Positions 9,362 through 19,200 of a stretch of DNA of 64,000 nucleotides are shown one piece after another. How positions within the stretch are numbered: the stretch's first letter is position 1; each line of letters starts with the position of its first letter. The notes under the pieces were generated by a model. It did not search any database. It was not told where the DNA came from and worked only from the letters and a program-made list of their open reading frames with translations. The position numbers and the translations under genes were made by a program. The stretch is from Priestia aryabhattai (GTDB lineage Bacteria > Bacillota > Bacilli > Bacillales > Bacillaceae_H), in contig NZ_JAMBOQ010000003.1 in NCBI RefSeq assembly GCF_023715685.1, positions 310,001 through 374,000 on the forward strand, given 5' to 3'.

Positions 9362-9517
9362 TTACGCTAAAGCGGGAACTCGGTCGTTATAGTAAATAAC
9401 TTCCGATAGGATCTTACACCCTTTAATCTCCTGAAATGTCTTTTTCGCCTCTACCTCTGATTCAAATTCAAACATAGTCGGACTTTGGTTTTTCGAGTAA
9501 ACGGTAATGATCCACAT
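9362..9517 (-). CDS. Conserved small protein of unknown function
   Basis: A 51-residue protein beginning MWIITVYSKNQSPTMFEFE with a charged helix EVEAKKTFQEIKG. Short proteins of this shape are common in Bacillus, but I know no function. I start it at 9517 because the protein then begins with the conserved MWII block; GGGGGAG lies about 12 bases upstream, which is a little far. A longer reading from 9613 adds 32 residues that look non-coding. Confidence 0.5.
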   Translation of the reverse strand: MWIITVYSKNQSPTMFEFESEVEAKKTFQEIKGCKILSEVIYYNDRVPALA

Positions 9518-9828
9518 TGTAAAATAAGCTCCCCCTATAAAATAATAGTTTTCCTTTTTAATGTAGCTATCAGGTGATGTAATAATGAGTGAATAGTTGT
9601 GATACAGCCTCACATTTTAAAAGGTACTTCTACTATACAACAAAAATTACAAAATAAAACAAGAAAATCTAAAAAACTACAGAGAATAATGAAAGAGAAT
9701 AAATAACTGTTTATATATGGGCTATATTTATAAATGGAAGTGGGAATGTAAAAAAATATAGGGAAGAGCGATTGTCTTTTAGATTGCTAAACTATATACT
9801 TATGTTCAAAAAGTGCAGGACGTGAACG

Positions 9829-11136
9829 ATGAAAGTTGATACGGTAGTAAAAAAAGATGTTTTACTCATTTTGGTGATGGTAGTAGTTGTGCCGCTAGCA
9901 GGAGAGCTTAAATATTATCCTTTTCATGATACGTATAGAGTTAGTTTTGCTGTGCCTATTTTTTTCTTTTCACTGCTGCTTTTAAGAAAGATATCTCCCG
10001 TTATCCCAGGTATTTTAGTTGCGGGTGCTATAGTAGGCTTTCGAATGTGCCTTGATTGGTATAACTACGAATTATTTGATTTTCTTCATTCTTTGCAGAT
10101 CCGGTGTTCAGCAGGAATTTATTATCTCGTGTATGCGATTGCTTTTTCTTGGTTTAAGATTAATGATTTCCATTCAAAACCATGGATTATTGGCATATGG
10201 AGCATCATAATCGAAACGGTTTCAGGCGGTATGGAATTGTTTTTTATGTATGTGACGGTTCATCATCATATTGTGTTTCCGGAGTTCATGCAAATTTTTA
10301 TTGTAGGCGTCTTTCGAAGTTTCTTTGTTTTATGCCTATTTAGCATGATCAAACTCTACGAAGGGCAGCTGCGAGAACGACAAATCTCTCAAAAAAATGA
10401 TCAGCTGCTTGTTGTACTTTCAAATTTATATGAAGAATCCATTCATTTGAAAAAAACGCTGCAAGACGCTGAGCGAATTACGAAAAAGTCATATGATTTA
10501 TATGAAGAATTACACGAAGCAGATATAAATGAGCTTACTTCGCTGCACGAATTTAGCCAAAAAGCATTACAAATTGCAGGAGAAGTACATGATATTAAAA
10601 AAGACAATCAGCGAATATCCGCAGGATTGTCCAAGGTCATTACAAAAGAGGAATTTTCTGAGTATATGGAAATCGAAAGTCTGCTTCAAATCGTCATGCG
10701 CAGCAATGAAAAATATGCGGCGCTGTTAACAAAAGATATTCATTTTTCATATTCGATTCTAGGAGAGCACCCTCGCTATCACGTGTACTTGTTTTTGTCA
10801 TTAATTAACAACTTAGTAACGAATGCAGTGGAAGCAATTGAAAAAGAAGGGACGATTATTATCGACGTATGTCGAGAAGAAGACCGCATTTTACTGTATG
10901 TGAGAGATAGCGGTCCCGGAGTGAAAAAAAGGCATGAACGTCTCATTTTTAAAGCGGGATTTACATCCAAATATGCAAAGGACGGGACGCCTTCTACAGG
11001 TCTTGGGCTTGTCTACGTTAAGCAAATGACCGAGCAGCTGGGGGGAAGTATTCAATTTATTAATCTGTCTCCAAGCCCCGGTGTTCAATTTACTATAGAT
11101 TTACCTATTTCTACGTTAATGGGGGATAAGGACTAA
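9829..11136 (+). CDS. GlnK/YcbA-type sensor histidine kinase
   Basis: A 435-residue membrane kinase: five to six hydrophobic segments in the first 180 residues, a coiled region at 190-230, then the phosphoacceptor GEVHDIKKDNQR near residue 255 (HD-I-K form of the GHKL/Spo0B-like class), the N box NLVTNAVEA, DSGPGV and TGLGL. It is followed after one base by its response regulator. Domain order and partner match B. subtilis GlnK (YcbA), which governs glutamine use. Here the next gene downstream is a glutamate symporter, so the likely signal is extracellular glutamate or a related amino acid (inference). Confidence 0.8.
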   Translation: MKVDTVVKKDVLLILVMVVVVPLAGELKYYPFHDTYRVSFAVPIFFFSLLLLRKISPVIPGILVAGAIVGFRMCLDWYNYELFDFLHSLQIRCSAGIYYLVYAIAFSWFKINDFHSKPWIIGIWSIIIETVSGGMELFFMYVTVHHHIVFPEFMQIFIVGVFRSFFVLCLFSMIKLYEGQLRERQISQKNDQLLVVLSNLYEESIHLKKTLQDAERITKKSYDLYEELHEADINELTSLHEFSQKALQIAGEVHDIKKDNQRISAGLSKVITKEEFSEYMEIESLLQIVMRSNEKYAALLTKDIHFSYSILGEHPRYHVYLFLSLINNLVTNAVEAIEKEGTIIIDVCREEDRILLYVRDSGPGVKKRHERLIFKAGFTSKYAKDGTPSTGLGLVYVKQMTEQLGGSIQFINLSPSPGVQFTIDLPISTLMGDKD

Positions 11137-11137
11137 T

Positions 11138-12061
11138 ATGCGATTTTATATCATAGATGATGACGAAGTCTTTCGTTCAATGTTAGCTGAAATTATTGAA
11201 GATAATGATTTAGGGGAGGTTATAGGAGAAGCAGAAGACGGAATTGTATTAAATGATCAATTTTCTCTATTACAGCAGATCGATATTTTATTTATTGATT
11301 TGTTAATGCCCATTCAAGATGGAATCGAAACCGTGCGCAAAATAAAGGATAGTTTTAAAGGGAAAATTATTATGATGTCACAAGTAGAAACAAAAGATTT
11401 GATTGGAAAAGCCTACTCACTTGGCATTGAATACTATATCACGAAGCCGCTTAATCGTATGGAAGTACTAATGGTCATTCAAAAAGTAATTGAACGAATT
11501 CATGTTCAACAATCAATGGAGAAGATTCAAGAATCGTTAAATACCGTACTTAATGTAGGAAACCAGCAAAAAACGCCTTCTTTTGGTAAAAAAGAAAGCG
11601 ATCCGGCAGAAGCCTGCAGGTTTCTTTTAAGAGAACTTGGTATTTTAGGAGAAAGCGGAAGTAAGGATTTGATTGAAATCATCAATTACTTGCATCAAAC
11701 GGAAAAAAGCACGATGTATGAACAGCATTTTCCTTCTCTCAAAGAAATCTTTGAGAAAATTACCGTGAAAAAGCTCGGGGCATCTTTTTCAGAAGAGGTG
11801 CTGCAAAAAGAAATGAAAGCAGCCGAACAGCGAGTAAGAAGAGCCATTTATCAGTCGTTAAATCATTTGACCTCTCTTGGCATGGTTGATTTCTTTAATC
11901 CTAAATTTGAAAATTACGCTTCTAAATTTTTTGATTTTTCAATGGTACATCAGCGCATGAGAGATATAGAAAAAGGCACAGGAAAAAGCAGTACCCCGAG
12001 TCGCATAAACGTAAAGAAATTTATTCAAATGCTATATTATGAAGTCAAACAAACGCTGTAG
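11138..12061 (+). CDS. GlnL/YcbB-type response regulator
   Basis: A 307-residue regulator. The receiver domain (about 1-120) has the acidic pocket DDDE, the phosphoacceptor in FIDLLMPIQDG (Asp near 54) and the conserved Lys in YITKPLN. The C-terminal half is the YcbB-type DNA-binding domain, unlike OmpR or NarL outputs, with RRAIYQSLNHLTSLGMVDFFNPKFENYASKFFDF. It is co-transcribed with the kinase. The TTTTGT repeats at 12084-12139, next to its own stop codon and upstream of gltT, fit the known binding sequence of GlnL. Confidence 0.85.
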   Translation: MRFYIIDDDEVFRSMLAEIIEDNDLGEVIGEAEDGIVLNDQFSLLQQIDILFIDLLMPIQDGIETVRKIKDSFKGKIIMMSQVETKDLIGKAYSLGIEYYITKPLNRMEVLMVIQKVIERIHVQQSMEKIQESLNTVLNVGNQQKTPSFGKKESDPAEACRFLLRELGILGESGSKDLIEIINYLHQTEKSTMYEQHFPSLKEIFEKITVKKLGASFSEEVLQKEMKAAEQRVRRAIYQSLNHLTSLGMVDFFNPKFENYASKFFDFSMVHQRMRDIEKGTGKSSTPSRINVKKFIQMLYYEVKQTL

Positions 12062-12086
12062 TAAAAAAACTACAGCGTTTTCATTT
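12051..12086 (+). terminator. Terminator overlapping the regulator stop codon
   Basis: AAACGCTGTAGT and ACTACAGCGTTT form a 12-base perfect stem, followed by TTCATTTT. The left arm lies in the last codons of the response regulator. Confidence 0.75.
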
Positions 12087-12139
12087 TGTAATTTTCTAAA
12101 AACTTTTGTTAGTTTCAGTAGGTTTTTGTTAGATTTTGT
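12084..12139 (+). promoter_or_regulatory. GlnL-type operator array upstream of gltT
   Basis: TTTTGT occurs at 12084, 12104, 12124 and 12134. The last two form TTTTGT-N4-TTTTGT exactly, the tandem repeat reported for GlnL (YcbB) at the B. subtilis glnT promoter (from memory of the literature). The first three are exactly 20 bases apart, so they lie on one face of the helix. The array is 140-190 bases before the gltT start. Confidence 0.7.
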
Positions 12140-12233
12140 GATGCCCATGATAATGTAATCTTATGAATAAAAGAACTACTTAATAAACAGTTCTTAATGG
12201 AATTGTATCTGTTGAATACATTAAGTGCAAATA

Positions 12234-12250
12234 AACAGCTTCGAGCTGTT
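12234..12250 (+). repeat. Leader hairpin before the gltT ribosome site
   Basis: AACAGCT-TCG-AGCTGTT forms a 7-base perfect stem with a tight loop, ending about 10 bases before the AAGGAAGG ribosome site of gltT. A role in RNA stability or translation is possible. Confidence 0.4.
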
Positions 12251-12276
12251 AGAAAAAAGAAGGAAGGTGCAAAGAT

Positions 12277-13548
12277 ATGTTTAAAAAGCTTGGATTAGCA
12301 GGACAAATTTTAATCGGTTTGATTGCAGGTATTATTGTAGGCGCCATTTTTTATGGAAATCCTAAAGCAGTTGAAGTGCTACAGCCAATTGGAGACGTAT
12401 TCATTCATTTAATTAAAATGATCGTGGTGCCGATTGTTATTTCTAGTATCATTGTGGGCGTTGCGGGTGTTGGTGATATTAAGAAGCTTGGTAAATTAGG
12501 CGGAAAAACAATTCTTTACTTTGAAATCATTACAACAGTTGCCATTGTTGTAGGTTTATTAGCAGCTAACTTGCTTCACCCTGGTACTGGTGTGGACCGC
12601 AGCGGTCTTGAAAAATCAGATATCAGCAGCTACACGTCTACAGCAGAAGCTACAGAACAAAAAGGGTTTGTAGAAACATTTGTTCATATTGTTCCAACGA
12701 ATGTATTTGAGTCAATTGCTGCAGGCGACATGCTGCCAATTATTTTCTTCTCGGTCCTATTTGGACTTGGAATTGCATCAATCGGTGAAAAAGGCAAGCC
12801 GGTTTTAAGATTCTTTGAAGGCACAGCAGAAGCAATGTTTTGGGTAACGAATTTAGTTATGAAGTTTGCACCGTTTGGTGTATTTGCATTAATCGGTGTG
12901 ACCGTATCAAAATTTGGACTAGCGTCTTTGATTCCGCTTAGTAAGCTTGTGATTGTTGCTTACGGCACGATGATTTTCTTTGTATTAGTTGTACTAGGAC
13001 TTGTAGCTAAATGGGCAGGCGTTAACATCTTCCACTTATTAAAAGTACTAAAAGATGAATTGCTACTAGCATTTTCAACTGCAAGTTCAGAAACGGTCCT
13101 GCCGCGTATTATTGCGAAAATGGAAAAGTTCGGATGTCCTAAAGCAATTACATCTTTTGTTATTCCGACGGGATATTCATTTAACTTAGACGGATCTACT
13201 CTTTATCAAGCGCTTGCTGCCATTTTTATTGCGCAAATGTACGGTATTGATATGAGCATCACACAGCAAATTTCACTGATATTAATTTTAATGGTGACAT
13301 CTAAAGGAATTGCAGGAGTTCCTGGCGTTTCGTTTGTTGTATTGCTTGCAACGCTTGGATCTGTAGGACTTCCAGTAGAAGGGCTTGCTTTTATCGCTGG
13401 AATCGACCGCTTGTTAGATATGGGACGTACAGCGGTAAACGTAATTGGAAACTCACTTGGCGCGATTGTGATCTCGAAGTGGGAAGGGCAATTTAACGAC
13501 GAACACAAGAAAGCTTATATTAACGAAGTAACAAAAAAAGTATCGTAA
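12277..13548 (+). CDS. gltT: Sodium/proton-glutamate symporter GltT
   Basis: A 423-residue dicarboxylate/amino acid:cation symporter. The sequence closely follows the remembered Geobacillus GltT: IFYGNPKAVEVLQPIGD, the serine-rich AFSTASSETVLPRI (re-entrant hairpin 1), the NLDGSTLYQALA segment (helix 7 NMDGT-type motif) and GIAGVPGVSFVVLLATLG (hairpin 2), then DRLLDMGRTAVNVIGN with the substrate-binding Asp, Arg and Asn. It imports glutamate or aspartate at the membrane. AAGGAAGG lies before the ATG. The upstream GlnL-type sites and adjacent two-component genes make it the probable target of that system. Confidence 0.92.
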   Translation: MFKKLGLAGQILIGLIAGIIVGAIFYGNPKAVEVLQPIGDVFIHLIKMIVVPIVISSIIVGVAGVGDIKKLGKLGGKTILYFEIITTVAIVVGLLAANLLHPGTGVDRSGLEKSDISSYTSTAEATEQKGFVETFVHIVPTNVFESIAAGDMLPIIFFSVLFGLGIASIGEKGKPVLRFFEGTAEAMFWVTNLVMKFAPFGVFALIGVTVSKFGLASLIPLSKLVIVAYGTMIFFVLVVLGLVAKWAGVNIFHLLKVLKDELLLAFSTASSETVLPRIIAKMEKFGCPKAITSFVIPTGYSFNLDGSTLYQALAAIFIAQMYGIDMSITQQISLILILMVTSKGIAGVPGVSFVVLLATLGSVGLPVEGLAFIAGIDRLLDMGRTAVNVIGNSLGAIVISKWEGQFNDEHKKAYINEVTKKVS

Positions 13549-13552
13549 TTAC

Positions 13553-13752
13553 AAAAGAGGCTGGGACAAAAGTATTTTAGTTGAAGGAAGATCCGAACGA
13601 TTAATCGTTCGGATTTTTTCATTGTTATGGTGAACGTAGGTTTCATGTATGTAGTTGCTTCTAGCTGTTGATTGGAGTGATTTAGTTATGTCTCAATCTC
13701 TTTTCGTTTGAATGTGCTTTGAAAAATTGGGAATAGTAACTAAAGATAAAAA
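13553..13752 (+). repeat. Direct repeat, copy 1 (starts AGAGGCTGGGACAAAAG)
   Basis: About 200 bases that recur at 13968-14341. The copy holds a terminator hairpin (ATCCGAACGATTAATCGTTCGGATTTTTT region, 13590-13618) that serves gltT, then CATTGTTATGGTGAACGTAG, CTCAATCTCTTTT and CTAAAGATAAAAA. The motif GAGGCTGGGACAAAAG is widespread in Firmicutes intergenic DNA (general knowledge). Confidence 0.75.
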
Positions 13753-13781
13753 ACAAATGAGTGATACAGGGAGGTCTCAAC

Positions 13782-13961
13782 ATGGGAAGAGCAAATAATC
13801 ACAAATCATCACATAACAACAAAGGGTCATTGCCTCAAACACCAAAAGAGTTAAAAATTGCTCCGGATCAAGCAAATGAAGAATTTTCACGTGAGTTAGC
13901 GCAGCATCATGATGCTAAAGCGAAACAGGACTTAATTTTGAAACAGCAAAAAGAAAAGTAA
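13782..13961 (+). CDS. YfhD-family small protein
   Basis: A 59-residue, highly polar protein beginning MGRANNHKSSHNNKGSLPQT. The MGR start, the basic/Asn-rich stretch, the LPQTPK motif and the acidic EFSRELAQH helix match the YfhD family of Bacillus small proteins, some of which are spore-associated. The start at 13782 follows CAGGGAGGT. The gene lies exactly between two direct repeats of about 200 bases, an arrangement that could have been made by duplication or could allow loss by recombination. Family assignment is from memory. Confidence 0.6.
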   Translation: MGRANNHKSSHNNKGSLPQTPKELKIAPDQANEEFSRELAQHHDAKAKQDLILKQQKEK

Positions 13962-13967
13962 AAGACA

Positions 13968-14341
13968 AAGAGGCTGGGACAAAAGTATTTCAGTTAAAGG
14001 AAGATCCGAACGATGGATTGAGGTTCTTGATTGAGAATCAAATTCGTTCGGATTTTTTCATTGTTATGGTGAACGTAGATTTCATCTGTGTAGTTGCTTC
14101 TGGTTGTTGATTGGAGGGCAAGGCGAAGACTCCTGAAGGAAAAGCGGAACAGGTGAGACCCCGCAGGAGCGTAAGCGACGAGGAGGCTCATCGGCCGCCC
14201 GCGGAAAGCGAAGTCTTGCACGGAAATCAACAGCCGTGTAACAAGTGATCCATACCAGCTCATTTATCCAATTTGTTCGTCTTTAGATTGGGTTGATTTA
14301 GTCATTTCTCAATCTCTTTTTATAAACGTCTAAAGATAAAA
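13968..14341 (+). repeat. Direct repeat, copy 2, interrupted by a palindromic element
   Basis: Same order of blocks as copy 1: GAGGCTGGGACAAAAG, a terminator stem GATCCGAACG...CGTTCGGATTTTTT with a longer loop, the CATTGTTATGG block, CTCAATCTCTTTT and CTAAAGATAAAAA. Between GTTGATTGGAG and TGATTTAG it carries about 170 extra bases absent from copy 1. Confidence 0.75.
14118..14260. mobile_element. GC-rich palindromic interspersed element (MITE/REP-like)
   Basis: A GC-rich insert bounded by complementary ends (TTGTTGATT at left, AATCAACAG at right). It contains GGCGAAGACTCCTG, GTGAGACCCCGCAGGAGCG, AAGCGACGAGGAGGCTCAT and GCGAAGTCTTGCACGG. Elements with this text are very common in Bacillaceae intergenic regions (remembered, not searched). 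It has no coding capacity of its own; the 89-codon open frame across it on the minus strand is a composition effect. Confidence 0.65.
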
Positions 14342-14415
14342 ATTCCTAAGTAACCATTTTGTAACATTATTTAATCATAGCGTAATAGTTTTTGAGGCTT
14401 TTTTCATTATAATTA

Positions 14416-14462
14416 AACCGAACACATTGAGAAATAAGTTCATAGAAACGTAACGTTCGGTT
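14416..14462 (+). repeat. Leader inverted repeat before the NlpC/P60 gene
   Basis: AACCGAAC and GTTCGGTT, 8 bases each, are separated by 31 bases and end 8 bases before the GGAGGAAG ribosome site. This may be a 5' leader structure or an operator. Confidence 0.4.
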
Positions 14463-14481
14463 ACATAATGGAGGAAGAAAA

Positions 14482-14946
14482 ATGAAAAAAGCCATCATGG
14501 GGTCTATAACGGCAGCGGCAGTCTTATTTAGCGGAGCCAGTCCGTTTATTGCACCTGCTCAAACAGTAGAAGCAGCGTCATATTCATACAAAGACACGGC
14601 TATTGCTACTGGTAAAAAATTAATGGGTGTTCCTTATAAATGGGGAGGCACGACAACAAAAGGTTTTGACTGCTCTGGATTTATTCAATATATTTTCAAA
14701 AAAGCTGGAAAAACACTTCCGCGCACAACGGAACAAATGTATCGAGTAGGGACAAGCATTTCAAAGGCAAAGCTTCAAAAAGGAGATTTAGTTTTCTTTC
14801 AAACGTATAAAAAAGGTCCTTCACATGTAGGCGTGTATTTAGGAAATAATCAGTTTCTTCAAGCTTCTACGTCTAAAGGAGTGACGATTACATCTCTTAG
14901 CAACAGCTATTGGAAAGCACGTTATATTGGTGCAAAACGGATTTAA
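14482..14946 (+). CDS. Secreted NlpC/P60 peptidoglycan endopeptidase
   Basis: A 154-residue protein: signal peptide to about residue 32 (hydrophobic core AAAVLFSGASPF, cleavage after VEAA), then one NlpC/P60 domain and nothing else. The catalytic Cys is Cys64 in GFDCSGF and the His is His115 in SHVGVYLG. The third polar position, usually His or Asn, appears to be Gln127 (FLQAST). Such enzymes cut the D-gamma-Glu to diamino acid bond in wall peptides. It has no wall-binding repeats, so it is a minimal hydrolase. AATGGAGGAAG gives the start. The next two genes also encode exported wall proteins. Confidence 0.88.
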   Translation: MKKAIMGSITAAAVLFSGASPFIAPAQTVEAASYSYKDTAIATGKKLMGVPYKWGGTTTKGFDCSGFIQYIFKKAGKTLPRTTEQMYRVGTSISKAKLQKGDLVFFQTYKKGPSHVGVYLGNNQFLQASTSKGVTITSLSNSYWKARYIGAKRI

Positions 14947-14965
14947 CCATCCGTCATTTTTTTGA

Positions 14966-14998
14966 AAACAAACACTACATTATGTAGTGTTTGTTTTT
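14966..14998 (+). terminator. Terminator after the NlpC/P60 gene
   Basis: AAACAAACACTACA and TGTAGTGTTTGTTT pair perfectly around TTA, with further T after. Confidence 0.8.
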
Positions 14999-15152
14999 GT
15001 TTGCATACACATAAAATATTTCCGAAATTACGAACAATATTTTTTAACGGTTTATACAAAAAAATCCATATTCTGTGAGATAATAGCATTAACACATTTT
15101 GTACTTTAACATAAGGAATATCCCACTCTATTCGAAAGTTTGGTGAGCGAAG

Positions 15153-16031
15153 ATGAAGCGCTTAGTATGGAGTTATGGAATAGGTATTGTTGCAATAGTA
15201 GCAGTACTCTCACTTTTCTTTATGATGAAAGGTCAAACTGAGAAAGCAGTTGTTGTTAGTGGAAATGTACCAAAAGCTCATGCGCAGGGAGAAAGAGTTA
15301 AGCAGCCCATCTCACGGTTCCGAGCAGTACAGCCTAATGAAGCAGATAATGAAGTGAAAAATGTAAAAAACCCCATGCCTGAAAAAGCCGATCCGCCTCC
15401 ATTTTTAGTCTACATTGATCCTGGTCATCAAGCTCAGGCTAACCTAGAGAAAGAGCCAATCGGACCGGGAGCAGCAGAAACGAAAATAAAAGTTTCCGGA
15501 GGCACATCGGGCGTGGTGACCAAGAAGCCCGAATACAAGCTGACATTGGAAGCCTCCATGATATTAAAAAAACTATTAGAAGAAAAAGGCATAACGGTAA
15601 AGTTTACTCGCAGTTCTCACAGTGTGAATATCAGCAACCGGGAACGAGCGGAGCTTGCGAACAATTCAAAAGCTGATTTGCACGTACGTATACATGCAGA
15701 TGGTTCTGAAAATGCGTCTGTAAAAGGACTTTCTGTGCTCACTCCTGCAGAAGATAATTCCTATACGAAGCCTGTTTATCAAAGCAGTCTACAGGCATCT
15801 CAAGCTATTCTGACAGAGGTGAAAAAAGATCAGTTTGTCGAAGTAGACGGCATTCGTTATCGCAGCGATCTTTCAGGATTTAACTGGTCGACTGTACCTG
15901 TAACGCTAGTTGAACTGGGGTATATGACGAATCCAGAAGAGGACCGAAACCTGTCTGATCAGGCTTATCTTACAAAGCTGATGAATCATGTTGCAGACGG
16001 TATAGTGGTATATGAAGAAATGACAAAATAA
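15153..16031 (+). CDS. N-acetylmuramoyl-L-alanine amidase (Amidase_3)
   Basis: A 292-residue protein with an N-terminal membrane segment (residues 8-25, IVAIVAVLSLFFMM), a linker of about 60 residues and a zinc amidase domain. Zinc ligands are visible: His in YIDPGHQ, Glu in YKLTLEAS, His in VRIHADG, and the catalytic Glu in LVELGYMTN. It cleaves the amide between muramic acid and the stem peptide, outside the membrane. The segment around residues 105-130 is an insertion rich in Gly and Lys. GTGAGCGAAG gives only a modest ribosome site. It is separate from its neighbours, each having its own terminator. Confidence 0.85.
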   Translation: MKRLVWSYGIGIVAIVAVLSLFFMMKGQTEKAVVVSGNVPKAHAQGERVKQPISRFRAVQPNEADNEVKNVKNPMPEKADPPPFLVYIDPGHQAQANLEKEPIGPGAAETKIKVSGGTSGVVTKKPEYKLTLEASMILKKLLEEKGITVKFTRSSHSVNISNRERAELANNSKADLHVRIHADGSENASVKGLSVLTPAEDNSYTKPVYQSSLQASQAILTEVKKDQFVEVDGIRYRSDLSGFNWSTVPVTLVELGYMTNPEEDRNLSDQAYLTKLMNHVADGIVVYEEMTK

Positions 16032-16053
16032 AAGGTGAAAAGACCTATAAAAG

Positions 16054-16092
16054 CGTGTGATTAAATCAATTGATTTATGTCACACGTTTTTT
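16054..16092 (+). terminator. Terminator after the amidase gene
   Basis: CGTGTGA and TCACACG close a stem whose loop contains the palindrome AAATCAATTGATTT; seven T follow. Confidence 0.7.
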
Positions 16093-16247
16093 TGTCGTTC
16101 ATATGATATAAAAAAGCGTTTTTTCGACAAAAAAGTGGACGAGCAGAAAAGAAAACTAGGTAAAATGCTTTAGATTTTATAAAACTGTGTCGATATAACG
16201 AGTGATATTAAAATGCGTTAGACAGTAAATAAAAATGGGGGAACAAG

Positions 16248-19200
16248 ATGAGAAAGTTAACGGTATTAGCTTTAGTACTAAGCGTACTGCTGTTTCAATT
16301 CACGCCGCTTGCTAGCGTGAAAGCTGAAACGGTAGAACCAGTTGTGTCTGTAAAATTAGTAAACTATTTAGGAGATCAGCATGCAATTACAATTAAGCCG
16401 TCTTATTTATACACTATTAAAAACTCGGATTTGGTCTTAAATGCAAATACAGAGTATACGGTGGCAGCAACAAATCAAGGTGTCACTTTAAAACAAGGGA
16501 CCACTGTCTTAGGTGAATTTACGAGCTTTGAAATTACACCGTCTCTTTATAAAAATCCCATATCTATTAACGGCAGACAGTACTTAGGGGACGTGGCGTT
16601 TACCAATGAAAAAGGAACTTACGTCAGACCTATTAATACGCTGCCGATTGAAGACTATTTAAAAGGCGTTGTGCCAAATGAAGTCTATACATCTTGGAAT
16701 CTGCAAGCTTTAAAAACTCAGGCGGTGGCAGCGAGAACATACGCAATGAGCTATGCAGGAAAAGTTATTAACGATACGGTAAGCTATCAAGTATACGGTG
16801 GCTATACGTGGTATGACAGTACAAACCAAGCAGTAAATGAGACATTCGGACAAGTAGTTACGTACAACAGTAAATTAATCAACGCCGTTTTCTCATCAAG
16901 CAACGGTGGAAGAACCGAATCAAACAGCAATGCCTGGGGAGGAACTCAGTTTTCTTATTTCCCGGTGAAAGAAGATCCATACGACAAGCAGACGCCGTGG
17001 ACATTAGCTATTCAAAAAACGCAAATTGATTTAACAGGAAAAGATTTAGCTAACTATAGCGCATGGTGGAATACAATTTCTGAAAAAGATAAAATCGTTA
17101 CGGATAATTTGAAATCATGGTTAGTAGCCAATAAGCATCCTGGTAAAACCATTAAAATTACGTCTATTCCAAAGGTAAGTTTTTATGCTCCTTCATCGGG
17201 AGGCCGTGTGACTAAAGGTGCGATTACAGTGGACTACCTTGTTAAAGGAGATGTAGACAGTTCGCAAAAACTAGTGGTTCATCATTTGGAATTAACAGAT
17301 TTAACATCGACAAAGCTAAAATCTATGTTAAACAGCCGTGCAATGCTTAGTCTGCTTGTAACGGAAACAAATGAAACAAGCAGATCAACAACCTTTAATG
17401 GTAAAGGAAATGGACACGGAGTTGGAATGAGTCAGTACGGTGCTCAAAAAATGGCAAGTCTAGGAAAGGACTATCGTGAAATTCTAGATTTTTATTATCC
17501 AACAACTACTCTTTTAAGCTTTTATACAACAAAGTATCCGCGAAAAGAGCAGGAGGAAGAAGCGCCGAAAGATACAGTTGCGCCTGATGCACCTTCAGTT
17601 AGTGCACTAGGAGATGATCAAACATCGCTTACGGGCGTAACAGAACCAAATGCTTCTGTTATTGCAAAAGTGGAAAATGAAGTAATCGGAACAGGTCTTG
17701 CTGATGAAGACGGAAAGTTTGCGATTACGATTGCAAAGCAGCAAGCAGATACAAAAGTGTCGGTAACGTCTAAAGATGCAGCTGAAAATGAAAGCACGGC
17801 AACAGTGGTGACCGTAACAGATCAAACGCCGCCTTCTGTTCTAATTGTAAATGAAGTAAGTGACCAAGACACGACCGTGACGGGCGTAACGGAAGCAAGC
17901 GCAGCCGTGACGGTAAAAGCCGGCAGTGCGACGTTCTCTACAGTAGCGGATGCTAACGGTAAATTTACCGTTTCAATCCCAGTACAAAAAGGCGGAACAA
18001 CAATAGCGGTAAGTGCAAAAGATAAAGCAGGAAACGAAAGCCAAGCGCCTTCTTTTGCGGTTAAAACAACGTTAAAAGCACCGCTTGCACCAAAGGTAAA
18101 TGCAGTAAGTGATCAAGACACAATGATTAAAGGGACGACTGAAGCAAATGCGACGGTCATTGTTAAAAACGGAAGTCTTCAGCTTGCAGCCGGCAAAGCA
18201 GATGCTAAAGGAAATTACAGCATCTCAATTGCGAAACAAAAAGCAGGAAACAAGCTGGCTGTAACGGCTCAAAACGCTGGGGGAACAAGTTCACCTACTA
18301 CAGTAGCCGTACAGGATAAAACGGCACCAGCCGCGCCAAAAGTAAATGCAGTAAGTGATCAAGATACCAAAGTTACCGGTACCACTGAAGCAAATTCCAC
18401 AGTTACTGTAAAAGCAGGAACAACTACTGTGGGAACGGCTAAAGCAGGTGCAAATGGAGCATTTTCTGTTGCCATTTCCCTGCAAAAAGCGAATACAAAG
18501 CTAAGCGTACAAGCAAAAGATGCAGCAGGAAATAGCAGCTCTGTATCAACCGTAACCGTACAGGATAAAACAGCGCCTATTACACCAAAAGTGAACGCGG
18601 TAAGCAATCAAGATACAGTAGTAACGGGAAGCACAGAAGCAGGCGCAGAAGTGCATGTGAAAATTGACAAAAAAGTAATCGGCAAAGGCAATGCAAAATC
18701 GAATGGAACGTTCAGCATCACGATTCCAAAGCAGTCTGCTGCTACAAAATTAGCCGTTATTGCAAAAGATGCAGCCAATAACTATAGCTCCAATACGTTT
18801 GTAACGGTTAGTGCTGCGCTGACAAAACCAGCACTTCCAACCGTTAATACGCTTACTGAAAAAAGTACAGCGGTAACGGGAACGGGAGAAAAAAATGCGT
18901 CTATTTATATTAAAGTAGGCGGAAAGATTATTGCGAGTGGAAAAATTGATGGGAACGGCAAGTTCAGCGTGGAAATTCCTGCTCAAAAAGCAGGAACAGA
19001 AGTGACGGCCGTATTGCAAAATAAAGTAGGGTATAGTCCTTATAAAATTGTAAAAGTTCAAGACACAACCCCGCCGGCACCTCCGGCAGTTAATGCAGTT
19101 ACGTCTTTGTCCACGTCTATCTCTGGAAAAACGGAAGCAAATGCCGTGATTACGATTAAAAGCGGTACAAAGCTGATCGCATCAGGAAAAGCAGATAGCA

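Noticed and set aside
13994..14263. 89-codon open frame on the minus strand
   Set aside because: It lies across the palindromic GC-rich repeat and the terminator stem, has no ribosome site and reads as composition-driven text.
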